Of a stretch of DNA of 64,000 bases, positions 40,901-52,100 are shown one piece after another. A program made the position numbers and the translations under genes. Source of the DNA: Metridium senile (lineage: Eukaryota > Cnidaria > Anthozoa > Actiniaria > Metridiidae); contig OX459097.1 of the NCBI GenBank assembly GCA_949775045.1, positions 19,379,177-19,443,176 on the forward strand, written 5' to 3'. Under the pieces are notes generated by a model. It did no database searches. It was not told the origin of the DNA and was given only the letters and a program-made list of their open reading frames with translations. The stretch's first letter is position 1. Each line of letters starts with the position of its first letter.

Positions 40901-42371
40901 AACTTTACTGACATATCGTGCTTTAGCCTTTTATTGAAATTGTATTTGCTTTGAGAAGTTACGCGTGAAAATCTACCTCAGGGAATCGTGATTAAAATTG
41001 TTGGGACATTGTAACATTTTTATGAACGTTTTTGTTTGACTTAAAATATACAAATTGTATCAATTTGATTTGCAAACCCTCTTCCCCGCTGAGCAATGAA
41101 ACACGACGTGTTTTAAGTCATTTGTCATGTGATCATGATAATAGACGTCTATAGCACTGCTGTCTTAATTAATTTAGTGAAGGTGGGATGCTGTCTAAAA
41201 GTACACACGAGTGACCACGAGTGACCACGAGTGACCACGAGTGACCTCGAGTGACCACGAGTGACCACGAGTGACCACGAGTGAAAAATGAAAATATGAA
41301 AATATGAAAAAAGAAAAAATGAAAAAAAGAAAAAAAATTGAAAAAAAATTGAAAAAAAAAAAGGAAAAAAGGAAAAACAACCAAATAACGTAACAGTATA
41401 AAATAACAAATATGGGAGCAATAGAAAAGAAAAATGAATTACATTTAAAAATTAACAGAAAATTAAACATGAAATTATCATTTTGCTATATCATTCATTT
41501 TTGGAAAAAAAAAAAAAAAAAACGCTCAACAAAGACTGTTACAGTTTTATTGTTACTATTAGATAATTTAGACATTGTTGCTGTTAAAGTACTAACACTA
41601 CAACCGTGAAACAACTTAACTAAATATTGTTAAATAATAGCAAAATCCTTTCTTTTTCTGTTGTCTATTCTATTATTTCTATTTTAGTACGTAAATTATT
41701 TATTGATTAAATAGGCTACGATCGGTAGCAACTGAAATGAATGAATAAAGCTTTTAAAATACTTCTTGTAAAAAAAAAATGTTTTTCTTTCACGTTTTCA
41801 TTATTTTTCATTTTTCATTCAATTTTCATTTCTTTTACTTTCATTGTACAAGTATATCATTTCTTATGCCCTGTTTGATATAATTATCGTCAAACTAATG
41901 AGATTTTTGCCCGATACTTTTACGTTTATTACAAGCCATTTGTTTTCGCGTCCTTTTGTTTATCATTTGAATTGTTTGTTGTTATATCATTTCATGTTTA
42001 ATTTTCTGTTAATTTTTAAATGTTATTCATTTTTCTTTTCTATTGCTATTGTTTTTACTTTTTTCAATTGTTTTTCCTTTTTTCAATTGTTTTTCCTTTT
42101 TTCAATTGTTTTTCTTTTTTTCATATTTTCATTTTTTCACTCGTGGTCACTCGAAGTCACTCGTGGTCACTCGTGGTCACTCGTGTGTACTTTTAGACAG
42201 CATCGTAAAATGACATTTATTTTGCACTGAAACGTGCCTTAGAATTGGAGAAATTGCTTAGGAGCTAGGCCTTAAAATATAGTACATTTGGATCTCATAC
42301 GTTTTCTCTTGTTACTTACTTGGAGTTGTTTCACCAAAAAAATAACTGCGAAGTGAAGCGAATGTGTCCAT
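25960..42371 (-). CDS. IFI44-like P-loop GTPase, gene 1, expanded by transposons
   Basis: Spliced model: 42371-42320, 39870-39825, 39541-39343, 38830-38696, 27056-26885, 26366-25960; all junctions have GT-AG and the phases agree, giving 336 residues. Motifs: P-loop GEVGSGKSS in exon 3, DTMG (G3) in exon 4, THLD (G4-like) in exon 6. Exon lengths 46, 135 and 172 equal those of gene 2. Exon 1 encodes [17 protein letters not shown]; another possible first exon (40148-40103) fits phase 1 but has TCG where gene 2 has ATG. Intron 4 is 11.6 kb because of a BEL/Pao insertion. The last 21 residues and stop come from a transposon end. Vertebrate IFI44 proteins are interferon-induced and antiviral; that role is only inferred here. 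Confidence 0.72.
26031..26366 (-). CDS. Gene 1 exon 6 (host part), with THLD motif
   Basis: Begins after an acceptor (CTTTCAG) and reads [15 protein letters not shown], then [25 protein letters not shown], the conserved C-terminal block shared with gene 2 (46496 backward). At 26031 the TTACAGT duplication starts, and DNA beyond belongs to the inserted element. At the border the sequence ACT|GTAAGT forms a potential donor, so splicing out of the exon here is also possible. Confidence 0.75.
26885..27056 (-). CDS. Gene 1 exon 5
   Basis: A 172-bp exon (phase 0 to 1) between GCAG and GTAAGT. It reads [20 protein letters not shown] then [12 protein letters not shown], a strand-loop-strand of the GTPase core. 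Gene 2 exon 5 (47174-47003) has the same length and close sequence. Confidence 0.8.
27057..27841. other. Gene 1 intron 4, left part; purine-rich repeat
   Basis: No gene. 27325-27445 (TAGCCTGCGTAGTGGCTCTC, purine-rich, CTGCAGTGGTCCTATTGTTT) is an inverted match of 38570-38665 on the other side of the BEL/Pao insertion. The two copies are probably a short MITE-like repeat present twice in the intron. Confidence 0.45.
27842..27959 (+). repeat. BEL/Pao 5' LTR remnant
   Basis: Starts in ATTTGTGATTCATCATTTGA and ends TTGAACCTCCACA, as in the 3' LTR. The first about 175 bp of the LTR are missing, so no target duplication can be checked. Confidence 0.75.
28075..28122. repeat. Poly-G tract
   Basis: Nearly uninterrupted G run of about 48 bp within the BEL/Pao 5' region, able to form G-quadruplexes. 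Frames through it give polyglycine and are not coding. Confidence 0.85.
28340..28515. repeat. Tandem repeat, about 34-bp unit
   Basis: Five copies of a unit containing AAAATCCGAGACTTTGAGGC and ATCAAAAACACG between the BEL/Pao LTR remnant and gag. Non-coding. Confidence 0.75.
28876..30021 (+). repeat. Foldback left arm
   Basis: Includes the AAAATCAAAAGTAAAA array (28920-29350) and a 650-bp unique part with two short frames also present in the right arm: [20 protein letters not shown] (29456 onward) and [20 protein letters not shown] (29789 onward). The CpG-containing start and the donor-like AGG|TGAGCT suggest this could be captured promoter and first-exon DNA of a host gene, but this is speculative. 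Confidence 0.8.
30022..33664. other. Foldback centre: MITEs, a 300-bp duplication, no clear gene
   Basis: No convincing gene. 30463-30718 and 33022-33318 are TA-flanked MITEs. 32555-32812 is a copy of the MITE at 59298-59652. A segment of about 260 bp (32270-32540, containing GGGAATGTTGATATCTATCA and CATCTGATATGTACACATGT) is repeated at 32965-33015 plus 33320-33510, split by the second MITE. At 31440-31550 an acceptor-like TTCCCAG is followed by [20 protein letters not shown], which looks like a real exon fragment, perhaps captured host DNA; no family recognised. Confidence 0.45.
33665..34772 (-). repeat. Foldback right arm
   Basis: Reverse complement of 28876-30021, with a shorter tandem array (34340-34735) and few base differences in the unique part. 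Array length difference between arms indicates slippage or unequal exchange since insertion. Confidence 0.8.
35887..38144 (+). pseudogene. BEL/Pao pol remnant: protease, RT, then integrase C-terminus
   Basis: 35900-36729 carries an aspartic protease of the BEL/Pao type (DUF1758): [12 protein letters not shown] as active-site loop (DNG instead of DSG) and [11 protein letters not shown] downstream. After frame breaks, 36965-37609 is reverse transcriptase: [13 protein letters not shown] (motif A), [11 protein letters not shown] (motif B), NFYVDDAL (YVDD). Near 37607 the reading jumps straight to the integrase tail ([12 protein letters not shown], then DUF5641-like [14 protein letters not shown] to [12 protein letters not shown]). 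RNase H and the DDE core are deleted, so the element cannot move by itself. Confidence 0.8.
38227..38522 (+). repeat. BEL/Pao 3' LTR
   Basis: 296 bp, beginning TGTTCGGGACAG and ending CCTCCACA. Its 3' 124 bp match the 5' LTR remnant at 27842-27959. Confidence 0.8.
38696..38830 (-). CDS. Gene 1 exon 4, DTMG motif
   Basis: A 135-bp phase 0 exon between TTAG and GTAAGA, reading [20 protein letters not shown] (G3 motif DTMG) and ending [10 protein letters not shown]. Identical length and near-identical protein in gene 2 (47665-47531). Confidence 0.82.
38985..39190. repeat. Intron 3 minisatellite of gene 1
   Basis: About four degenerate copies of a roughly 52-bp unit containing AAGGTCTATCTACCAAGAGG and TTGGGAAAACATTGAG. 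The same unit fills intron 3 of gene 2 (47700-48780) and recurs inverted at 60590-61140. Confidence 0.8.
39343..39541 (-). CDS. Gene 1 exon 3, P-loop exon
   Basis: A 199-bp exon, acceptor TTGTAG and donor GTTAAT after GAG. It encodes [11 protein letters not shown], then [20 protein letters not shown] with the Walker A/G1 P-loop, ending SLTEE. Gene 2 has 202 bp here and gene 3 has 229 bp, with the same phases. Confidence 0.85.
39825..39870 (-). CDS. Gene 1 exon 2, 46-bp WR...GWDK exon
   Basis: Between CTATAG and GTATGT, phase 1 to 2, reading [14 protein letters not shown]. Gene 2 has 46 bp (49701-49656; FKDELWRILKGWDK) and gene 3 has 43 bp (63210-63252; DKPWRQFKGWNR). The xPWR/xWR element before the GTPase domain is typical of IFI44-like proteins. 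Confidence 0.8.
39918..39999. repeat. (GTAG)n microsatellite in gene 1 intron 1
   Basis: About twenty copies of TAGG with one GTGG variant. Gene 2 carries a related tract in the same intron (50216-50353), so it pre-dates the gene duplication. Confidence 0.9.
40103..40148 (-). pseudogene. Degenerate first coding exon of gene 1 (start codon lost)
   Basis: Aligns with exon 1 of gene 2 (52607-52550) and ends in the same donor CAGG|GTAAGG-type, phase 1, reading [11 protein letters not shown]. The position of the gene 2 ATG is TCG here, and an in-frame TAA lies two codons upstream. Flanking intron DNA (40257-40360 against 52665-52760) is homologous, confirming paralogy. The exon is unusable as a first exon without a non-ATG start. 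Confidence 0.6.
41187..42204. mobile_element. Foldback element with (GTGACCACGA)n termini
   Basis: A 1.0-kb element with inverted ends GATGCTGTCTAAAAGTACAC, next to eight GTGACCACGA units (41206-41283) on the left and five inverted units (42136-42185) on the right, then purine-rich AAAAGAAAAAATG on the left and pyrimidine-rich TTTTCAATTG on the right. The centre has no coding potential. No clear target duplication was found. Confidence 0.65.
42320..42371 (-). CDS. Gene 1 exon 1 (alternative N-terminus)
   Basis: A 52-bp coding exon: TTTTTAG acceptor, one A, ATG at 42371, 17 codons ([17 protein letters not shown]), donor GTAAGT, phase 1, which fits exon 2 at 39870. Upstream intron and leader exon (43145) match those of gene 0 and gene 3. 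This is the most likely first coding exon of gene 1, since the exon at 40103-40148 lacks ATG. Confidence 0.6.
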
Positions 42372-43144
42372 TCTAAAAAGAAGGTAAGAAAACAATTTAG
42401 AAAAGGTAAGTGATTTGTTTTTTTGCCTGTTATCTATTGGTAGCACAGACTATTCAGTTTTGATAATCATTGTACCATTTACAACGGAGTTTGAATCCCT
42501 TTTACGAAATCTAATATTGAAAAACTTAACCCACAATATTCTTGTGAAACGATCACTGACCGCGCCGGCCGGAAAAATCCAATAGAATTTCAGCTAGCTT
42601 GTTTTGAAACTTGCTAAACCTAATCTGCTTACAGAAATATTGTTATTACTTACTAAAGTTTTCTATTACAATATCATTATTGACCACAGATCGTGATTTC
42701 GGGACCATTATCGGTTGATGGTTGAATTCTGTATTTTGAAAAACTTACAAGATTCAATTCATTTATGCAAATTTCAAAACAAATTTAAAATAAAGTTTGG
42801 AAAAATAAATTGAGCCTTCCAACCTCGACAAGAACGCTTCAGTAGGTTTGCCTGTAATACATGTGTTGTTTTCTATGTATATAATATTTATTAGAAATAG
42901 TCCCTTTCGCAGTTCCCTGTGCCATCTTGAAAGGTAGCCGAACTTTCAACGAATAAGACGAAAGGTGAGCTTAAATAATTGTCCTGAGACGTAAAAGGTC
43001 TCTATCATTTAAAGGTCAATGTTTGTGTCGTTTTGATGCAAATGTCCGGCTAACTTTTAAGATGACGCAGTGAACTGTGAAAGAAACTATCCCCAGCGAC
43101 CACCGAAGAATAAAAAATTACGATTTTGAAATGAGTATACTTAC

Positions 43145-43440
43145 ATTCTGCTTGAATCTTCTTTGAATCCGTCTTTGTGAATATTCCTATAAAGAATGTA
43201 TTCTTAAATGGATTAATTAGTTGGCTTCAGTTGAAACAACTTGTGACTTGAATTGGATAGAAAATTCTTGCAAGACATAAATCGAAAAAGTTCTTAGAAG
43301 TAGACTTCGCGGAAATGTCAAATACAAGGAATGTAAACAGACAGGTGAAGCAATATAATTGATAATTCTAGGAAAACATTGAAATATCGATGCTCATATA
43401 CAAGTTCTCGACGCTGATTGGATGCTTGTTTAACCCGACA
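43145..43440 (-). promoter_or_regulatory. Promoter and 5' leader exon of gene 1
   Basis: Donor GTAAGT at 43139-43144 follows ATTCAAGCAGAAT, identical to the gene 0 leader. A palindromic TTCTAGGAA (43376-43384), which fits the STAT-type TTCN3GAA site, and a CCAAT box (about 43412-43420, minus strand) lie upstream. The first matches the regulation expected of interferon-response-like genes but could be chance. Confidence 0.45.
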
Positions 43441-43494
43441 CAAAGCATGACAAATAAACAAATCACGCTGGACCCCAAACAGGTGAAAATACGT

Positions 43495-43756
43495 ATACAC
43501 CTATTTCAATTAACGTTGTCCATCTGCAATGGTTGATCTGAGACCGACAGGATTGTGGGTGTTCATTAAATTTCAAATACATTGTTTTAATCACACTTGA
43601 ATGGTGCTGAATTACAGATAACAGTATTTCAGAAGTAAACATTAATATTTAAGCGTGATTATAATAGTGCATTTGCAGTTTAACGAGCTCCCACAATTCC
43701 TATCGGTCTCAGATCAACCATTCCCGATGGACAACGTTAATTGAAATAGGTGTATG
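43495..43756. mobile_element. TA-flanked MITE (CACCTATTTCAATT family)
   Basis: Inverted ends CACCTATTTCAATTAACGTT over about 70 bp (through GTTGATCTGAGACCG), flanked by TA. A near-identical copy is at 30463-30718. Relatives with changed interiors are at 33022-33318 and 56508-56792 (CAGCTATTTCAAAAAACGTT). TA duplication and ends suggest Tc1/mariner origin. This copy lies in a duplicated promoter relic. Confidence 0.75.
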
Positions 43757-44650
43757 TACAAATGTCCACAAAACCACCAATTGAGCCGAACATTCTAAAG
43801 AAGGTAAGAAAAAAATCGGGAAAAGTTAAGTGATTTGTTTTTTTACCTGTCACGTTTTAACTACGCCCAACGGAGTTTGAATCCCTTTTACGAAATATAA
43901 TATTGAAGAACCTGACTCACGATATTCTTTTGAAACGATCACTGACCGCGCCGGCGGAAAAAAAATCCAATATAATTTCAGCTAGCTTGTTTTCGTTTGT
44001 ATACAGACAGGTGGAGCAATACAATTGATAAACCTAGGGAAACAATGAAATACCGATACTCATACACAAAGGTCAGTTTCTCGGAAAAGCTACAGTTACT
44101 CGATGCTGATTGTTTAACCAGACGCGAAGCCTGACAAATAAACAAATCATGCTGGACCCTAAACAGGTTAATGTGAAAATACGTATATGTACAAATATAC
44201 ATTCTTTGTATATGTTTTCTTTTGAACACATAGTGCTGGAGCAAAGGAATATTCAGAAGCACTATGGAAATTGTAAATCTTTAAGTCTCAACGTAGATCG
44301 ACTTGATAAAAAGCAACGATTATATATCCTGCTTGCTTGACTTTCATTATAGAAATATCATGATTCAGTAACGATTAAAAAAGTGATCCATTTGCTCATG
44401 CATTCATATATCTATCTATTTATTTATTTATTCATTCGTTCATTTGTTCGCGCGTCGTTTTTTCCCATTCATCCGTTTATTCATTCTAATTTTTTTTTAA
44501 TTTCCCTGTTCTATTAAATTTATCTAATTATGAATACAGACCAAAAATGTAAATGTATTTAGGTTTTTTACCGTTTATAAAATGTTTTTGATCATTGTGA
44601 CCATCTTCAGGACATCCTGATCGAAAACGTTTATTGAAAGGAAGAAAACT
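43757..44650 (-). pseudogene. Relic first exon and promoter of another IFI44-like copy
   Basis: On the minus strand, CTTTAG then ATG at 43793 reads MFGSIGGFV, recalling the MFGF start of gene 3, then collides with a dispersed repeat and the MITE with no donor. 43860-44130 repeats the intron and leader sequence of genes 0 and 1 (with a damaged STAT-like site), and 44130-44650 repeats the blocks of 780-2990. It is a truncated duplicate of the 5' half of a family member. Confidence 0.5.
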
Positions 44651-45740
44651 GACCTGGACATTTCTCGAAAAAAGCTTGCAATTGAAGTGATTATTCAATG
44701 TTTTGTCTATTGTTTAACAAAAACAAAATTGGCTTTGCTTTAAATCTTTACGAGATATTTGTAAAAAAGATATTTTGCGTGACTCACTAAACATGTCAAA
44801 GCGATGACAGGACCTCATCAACCTACCCATGGCGATGTCAATCTTTGATAACGCCGTTCAGCGTTGCTCTATAGTATTTCCTCAAAATTATATTTCAAAC
44901 ATTTTTTTTGTAATTGACTCAACATATTCGATAATATAATTTTTATTTAGCCCCCGGGATTTACCCATGCCAGGTAAAATATAAACTGGTTCATAAAATG
45001 AGGTGACGTCATCTCAGGAGTTTGTCAAAGTTTTGTTTCAAAGCTGACAGCAAGCTTGTTTTTGAAAAGTAGTAAAATTGGTAGTGTGAATATTAGTAAT
45101 GCAGATATTGAGCTTTAAAAAATTGCTATAATTATTTCCAGAGAGCTTTTGTATATTTAATTAGGCCTTCATTTGCATTTTCAGATATCAAATGTTTATA
45201 TCTCAGAAAGGAGAGATCGACATCAAGTACACTTCATGTACAACAGATTCGCAAAATACGCTTCGATCAGGTGCACTTTAAAGCCTGGCTCAAAGACTCA
45301 AAAACATTATCAAAATTGTTTTATTTACTTTGTCCAAACATAAATACATAGAACATTATTCATTGAAACTGTTTGAGAAGATATCTTGCTCAATAAACTA
45401 GGCATTAGACGTTTGCCACGGCCGGGTGCCTGAGTCTTCAACCTTTCGCAATATGTGTAGCTACTATTTCAATCTCGTGATATTAGTCTATCTGGTATTA
45501 CGAAGCGATGTCAGCGTATGTCACTCGGAATTAATCGGTATATTTGAGCACTGAGCAGTCACTAAATAGTCTAAATAGAAACAATTATTCAGTAACCGAT
45601 TTTGGTTTTATTTTTGCCGTTTTAGTGGTTTTTACTCTAGCACCTCTATTTCTTGCTAATTGATTCTTCTATGAACAAAACTGTAGAGGCACTCATTAAA
45701 CGTCAGTTAGACTAGTTACTCTTTAAAAATCAGTCAGATT
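44651..45740. other. Intergenic, no feature seen
   Basis: AT-rich sequence without a plausible coding frame or clear repeat, between the promoter relic and the 3' end of gene 2. Confidence 0.4.
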
Positions 45741-46116
45741 TATTGAAAACATAATAATGATCAATTAATCAAAGCTACAGTCAAAATATGAGTAATACAT
45801 AGATTAAACACAGTCTAAAGGGCGATCTATTAGATTTTTGAGGGAAAGAGGGAGGTAGCTTGAAGATTTAGTTGATGCAATAATTTTACAGAAATTTTTT
45901 TGCGGGGGGATAAAGGTGTTGCACACAATTTTTTGTTTCACAAATCATTTGCTTCAGGAATATTCAAAGTATAATCAATTAATCAAGAATTCTCTTTCTT
46001 TGGAGCTGCATTCAATTTTTGTTTTCAAATCTTCCAACTCCCCCTCCCCCTTGCTATACTGGTGCATGGCTTTTGCTGTTGGAAAGCTTAGCTGGTATAA
46101 CGTACTACAAAACTTT

Positions 46117-49100
46117 CTATAGTTCCGTGGGCATTTCTTCATTTTCCAATGGCTTGCTGAGCTCCTTGGACCCCATCTCTTGCTGGACATATTGCAGGTT
46201 TGTGCTGTTGGAAGGCTGGTTAGCCAAGCTTTCAATGTTTTCAAGATGAGCCTGAGCGGCACGGACCATGGCACGCAGGGGGTACAAGAGAAGAATATCC
46301 TTATTGTCGTCCAGGTCAACATCTTCTTGATAGTTAATGACAGGAAATATCTGGTTTTTGGGCAAACCAAGTACAATTTTGCTCACTTTGTCGACCAGGG
46401 TTTCCAAAGGAATAATGTGGAATGTTTTTGTAACATCGTTTCGTACTTCAGGACAGTAAGTATCCAAGTGAGTCAGTAGTATAAAGAATGGCACTTCTGA
46501 AAGATATGAAGATCAAACTATTTATTACAAGATTTTGATGTTTCTCATTTGTTTTCTACTGTTTTTACTTCCCTGCATGATATGATAATACCCATATATA
46601 TAGGTAAAAGGACAAACCCTCCTGCTACATTTTGCGCTCGAAAACCATATCATTTTTAATTTCACGGAATGAAAGGTTCTGATCAGGGAAATCTAACTAT
46701 AAAAACAAAAATCGACACTAAAACACAGCGGATTTGAACGCGAAAAATCATGACTTTAACGAAAAATCTTGATTTCTCGTGAACGCGGGTCTAAAATCAG
46801 CAGATTTTTTGAAGAGTTGATGTGCTTGTCTTGTGAATGCATAACGTTCCCATAATTTTCAAATCAGAAAATAATAAAAGCTAAAAAACGAGATTATGTG
46901 AATTTTACGTACAACGGCTGGGTCCCGAACTACCTTAAATCAAGATACTATTGCTAGCATTTCCTGAACATTCAAAGGGGTAAGTCGGAAGTTTTTACTT
47001 ACTTCTAGCCCAAAGGCCCTCAGCCAAGCTTCTTATTTTTCTGATCATATTCTCAATCATGTTATGGCATTCTTTTGCATTTATAACTATAGCAACACAA
47101 TGAGCCTTGTCAGCAATGTCTGCCTTTGGAATGTAACCTGGACTGCCACAAGTGAATTCCTCTTGAGGAGTAAACTGCATGCAAAAAGGCATTAAATTTT
47201 GAAAACAATTCTGTGATCCAAACCATTAAATTAAACATGTGGGAAAAGAGGTAATCCCAAAATCAGATGAAAATGAACTGTTACCAGCACTATATTTCTA
47301 ATTTAATTTTTTGTTATTTTGAAATGTTGACATCCACAAACATGAACATAATTTGATAATGTATTGTTCTGCACATCGATATTTCCGATTTCTATTCTCT
47401 ACTATAGCAACAAATATCGATAATTAATATTTGCAGAAGCTCAAAGAAAGTGGTACTGGTATTGTTGGTGGTGATAATTGTGGTGTGGTGTTAAAAGTGT
47501 TTGTATATTTGTAGATATTTGTTGTCTTACCTTATATCCGTTAGGTACATGTCCATCCACTACACTTAAAATGTTCCTGATATCAGCTTCACTCGTATCT
47601 TTTTGTACTCCCATTGTATCACCAATCCTGATATGAATGCTTTTTCCTAAGTCGTACATCATAAACTAAGATAAGAATATGTGATTACTATTTGTATCGG
47701 GAAAACCAATAAATAACATACCATGGAAGTTGTATTAGGGAAACATTAAGACAAGAGAATAATTAGGTACGGTCTAATTACCAAGAGGATTGTATTGCAA
47801 AAACATTGAGGCAAATGAATAAGGTCTATCTACCAAGAGGATTGTATTGGGAAAACATTGAGGCAAAGGAATAATATCTATCTAACAAGAGGATTGTATT
47901 AGGATAACATTGAGGCAAAGGAATAATATCTATCTAACAAGAGGATTGTATTGGGAAAACATTGAGGCAATTTTAAGGGAGTATTAATTTTTTAGGAGGG
48001 GGAAGGGCCGGAGGATTCACAAAGAACATTTGTTAAAAAAATGTGAGCCCTCCTTTTACTGAGCAACAAATATTGTTGACCCCCTGGCTGAAGTTGTGTA
48101 ATTTATGATGAATGCAGAAATACTTTCAAAAAAATGTAATGACCCCCTATTTTTACCCCCCCCCCCCCCCTCCTCCTAAAACATGAATGCTCCCTTAATA
48201 ATGTCTATCTACCAAGAAGATAGTATCGGGAAAACATTGAGGCAAGTGAATAATTTCTATCTTCAAAGATAGTTCCATTTGGAAAACATTGAGGTAAGTG
48301 AATAAGGTCTATCTACCAAGAGGATTGTATTGGGAAACATTGAGGCAATTGAATAAGGTCTATCTACCAGGAGGATTGTATTGGTTGGGAAAACATTGAG
48401 GCAAACGAATAAGGTCTATCTACCAGGAGGATTGTATTGGTTGTGAAAACATTGAGGCAAATGAATAAGGTCTATCTACCAGGAGGATTGTATTGGTTGG
48501 GAAAACATTGAGGCAAATGAATAAGGTCTATCTACCAGGAAGATTGTATTGGTTGGGAAAACATTGAGGCAAATAAATAAGGTCTATCTACCAGGAAGAT
48601 TGTATTGGTTGGGAAAACATTGAGGCAAATGAATAAGGTCTATCTACCAGGAAGATTGTATTGGTTGGGAAAACATTGAGGCAAATAAATAAGGTCTATC
48701 TACCAAGAGAGTTGTATTGGGAAAACATTGAGGCAAGTGAACAAGGTCTATCTACCAAGAGGATTGTGTTGGGAAAGCAATGTGAGAGCGTGGACACATT
48801 TGCCTGAATGTTTGCCTGAATTATCAAATGGTACATCCCATAGGAAAACTGACCTCTTTAGTAAGACTGCGCCCTGTTAATCCTACTTCTGCTTTACCAG
48901 GTACAATACCTTCTTTGAAAATACCATTGATACTGTTAAAAAAACTGGACTTTCCAGATCCTACTTCACCCATTAGGATAATGTTGAATTTTTGTACATG
49001 CAGACTTGTATCTTGACGAAGACTTTGTATTTCGGATTTTAGGTTATCTCGGGTACTACAATTCATAATTCAAAAACCAATTAACAATTAATCAGAAGTT

Positions 49101-52100
49101 TGCTAAAGAAATCATGAACGAGTGACGAGTATTAAATAAGAAAGAGTTTGATTCTAATTAACACAAATCTTTACCTGTATTTTCTCTGAATAAAGTAATG
49201 TTTATACATAATATATCATAATTCCGTATTTCTATTAAAAAAACATAGTTAGTAGAAGTTAGGAAGCGCTTTGTTGCATGTTTTTGTACACTTTTTTTCA
49301 AGTGTGACCGTGGATAATCTTTTGTTTTGCAATTGTTTTAGCCATATTGGATACGTCTGAGTGAACAGAACAAAAAACATTATTTTGGCTGTTGCTTCAA
49401 AATACTCAAAGATTTAGAACAAAAATTACAATATTCCTTACACTAATCTCATAGAAAAAGTTTATGTTGATTTTGGCCATAAAGAAAAAGTTGTGCACGA
49501 TCAGACCGGTTCAAATTAACTTCGAAATCGAACAAAGAAGTATAAAATTAACAAAAGGTTTCCTAACCAGTCCCCTCTATAAACTATGAAAAACCATATA
49601 AAAAAAAAAAACAGAATAAAACATTCCTTCTCGTACAAATACCTGTACTACATACCTTTTATCCCAACCTTTTAGTATTCTCCATAGTTCGTCTTTGAAA
49701 ACTAGAGTAGAGTAGAGAAGTGATAGAAATAATTGCTTAAATATATGTGGTAAAGCTGTAACTGAATGTAATTGAGGTATTGCAAGTGGTAGTATGTAAG
49801 GAATAGTGTGAATAGAGATATACTTTATTTGCATGACCTTATTAAATTTACAGGTATTGCTAAAGTATAAATTCACATGAACATAAGTATATAAGTATAT
49901 AAGGAAAGTTGATTGAATTACAATGATTGATTTTTAAAATAGTCTAATTAATGTTGTTACAATTTTTTGTTTGGTTGAGAAAGTTCATGTCTTATATCAA
50001 GACATTTTAGAATATATTTAGATGTATAGTAAACACTTTGATTTTTCGATTTCAATAGTTTTGAAATGTTTAAATTATTTGTATCTATTTTTTGATCATT
50101 TTTTATTATACGATAATTAAGAACGTAAATCAAAGTACAGAGGACATTTGAGGAGAAAGTTTTCTTCTGTTTCAATTTCATTTTGGTCACAAAAGATACA
50201 GAGTCTTTTCTCTTTTAAATAGGTAGGTAGGTAAATAGTTAGGTAGGTAAATAGTTAGGTAGGTAGGTAGGTAAGTAAATAGGTAGGTAGTTAGGTAGTT
50301 AGGTAGGTAGGTAGTTAGGTAGTTAGGTAGGTAGGTAGGTAGGTAGGTAGGTATTTTTACGATTGAATGTTAAAAATTAAAATTAATTTTTTTTTTAAAC
50401 TTTTCCTTGTATTTTTCTTATAATTTCTATGCACCTTTTACACAACTTAACCACATTTTCTTATTACATTTTCTTCTCTTTTTTAATTATAAACACAATG
50501 TTATTTAGTGTGTAATTAATTAGTCAATCAATTCCAATTTCTTTTGGATAAACACAACGTTATTTGTAACATTTGTAACTGTTTCTATTTTTGTAATTTG
50601 TTTTTCCGACCGACCGACAATACAATACAATACAATACAATACAATACAATACAATACAATACAATACAATACAATACAATACAATACAATACAATACAA
50701 TACAATACAATACAATACAATACTTTTTATTCACATTTCTGTTAGCAAGTTTATATATATATTCATATATTTACATGTTTGCATATTTTGCTTATATATA
50801 TATATTTTACTATTTTTTTGTTTTTGTTTTTTAAGCAGAAATATAATTATGTTTTTCGAAATGTTCAGTATTTAAATTAACCGTTAGGTTTTTTAGTTAG
50901 ATACTAACATTATAAGTTATATTTAGATGAGCTAGTATACACACAATGAAGAGACTACCCGCTGACCACTAGTCAGCACGGACTACCGCTGACCTTATAT
51001 TGTTATCGAGTCGCCATGTTGTTTATGTAAACGAGCAAGATCAAAGCACTACTTCTAATACCTGTAAAGTACACTTTATTCTTCACTGTAAGTCTATGGC
51101 TTTTGACCTATTGTTTATTGCTTTTATAATATAGAAAGTGTTTCAAAAACGAAATAAAAACGAATTAAAAGAAGTTATTTTTTTTTCATTTTGCTGATGA
51201 ACAAATCAATTCTCCTGAGAATTCTCAACCATCCAATCAAATCGCTTGTTATAAGCACAAATGTACAAATCTTTCACAACTTTCAAAGCTACAAAATTAT
51301 ATTCTGCAGGTTATGTTTTCATGAAAATATTACATTCTTTTTAAAACTTTTGGGAGAATATGGTAGATACAAGTGGAGAATGCTTCAAATCAAAGCTCTA
51401 TGGATCAATGTAGCTTGCAAGCTAATGAAACGATCGAGTTTGTTGTCAATAACATGTTTGTTGGCCGGTTCTTGTTGGGAAATCCCCGATGATTTTGGTC
51501 GTAATAATGAAGGATTTATTGACTAACAAACAAATCTAGACATCGTTTAACCTCAAGCAGATGATATTTACTCACTACTGACATCGACATTATGTGGCTG
51601 GTTTGAGTTGAGGACTGCTTGGACATTTTTCAATCAAGTTAGATTCACCGCTGAATTCGGACGAACAAAAATCGCCATGATAGTGAGGTAATCCTGCTTT
51701 GAACAAAAAAAGATGTATTCGCCGTTGGTCAGTTATTAAATAAATGCATTGATGAATACTTAAGATATTGACTATAGTTATATCGTAAAGCATCTGTTTT
51801 TGCAAGCTTATTTATTCAAGTGGATAATTTGTGTGCTAAACTAGCTTTGTCCGTTGGATGCCGTGTCATTCGCTTGGTTTGCATTGTGAAATTTAACTTC
51901 ACTTTCTTCACTGAACAGATATTTTACTTTATCCTTTGACATCAATAACCTAATTAGGCTGCTTTTTTGTACATTTTTCTTGCTGTTTTGTAACGTCTAC
52001 GAGTATTTTATGCCTCCAGCGTAGCGTATTTTAATACATCTAAAAATGTACTCTTTCTTTTTAATTCAAAAACAAAACTGTCAAATATAAACTTTTTTAT

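Noticed and set aside
41149..41470. Phenylalanine-rich ORFs with repeated SLVVTRGH
   Set aside because: Translations of the GTGACCACGA array and poly-purine flanks of a foldback element.
50520..50834. ORFs through (TACAA)n
   Set aside because: Pentanucleotide repeat without stops; periodic peptides on both strands.
51191..51526. 111-aa ORF in gene 2 intron 1
   Set aside because: No domain, no homologous segment in the paralog intron and no splice context.
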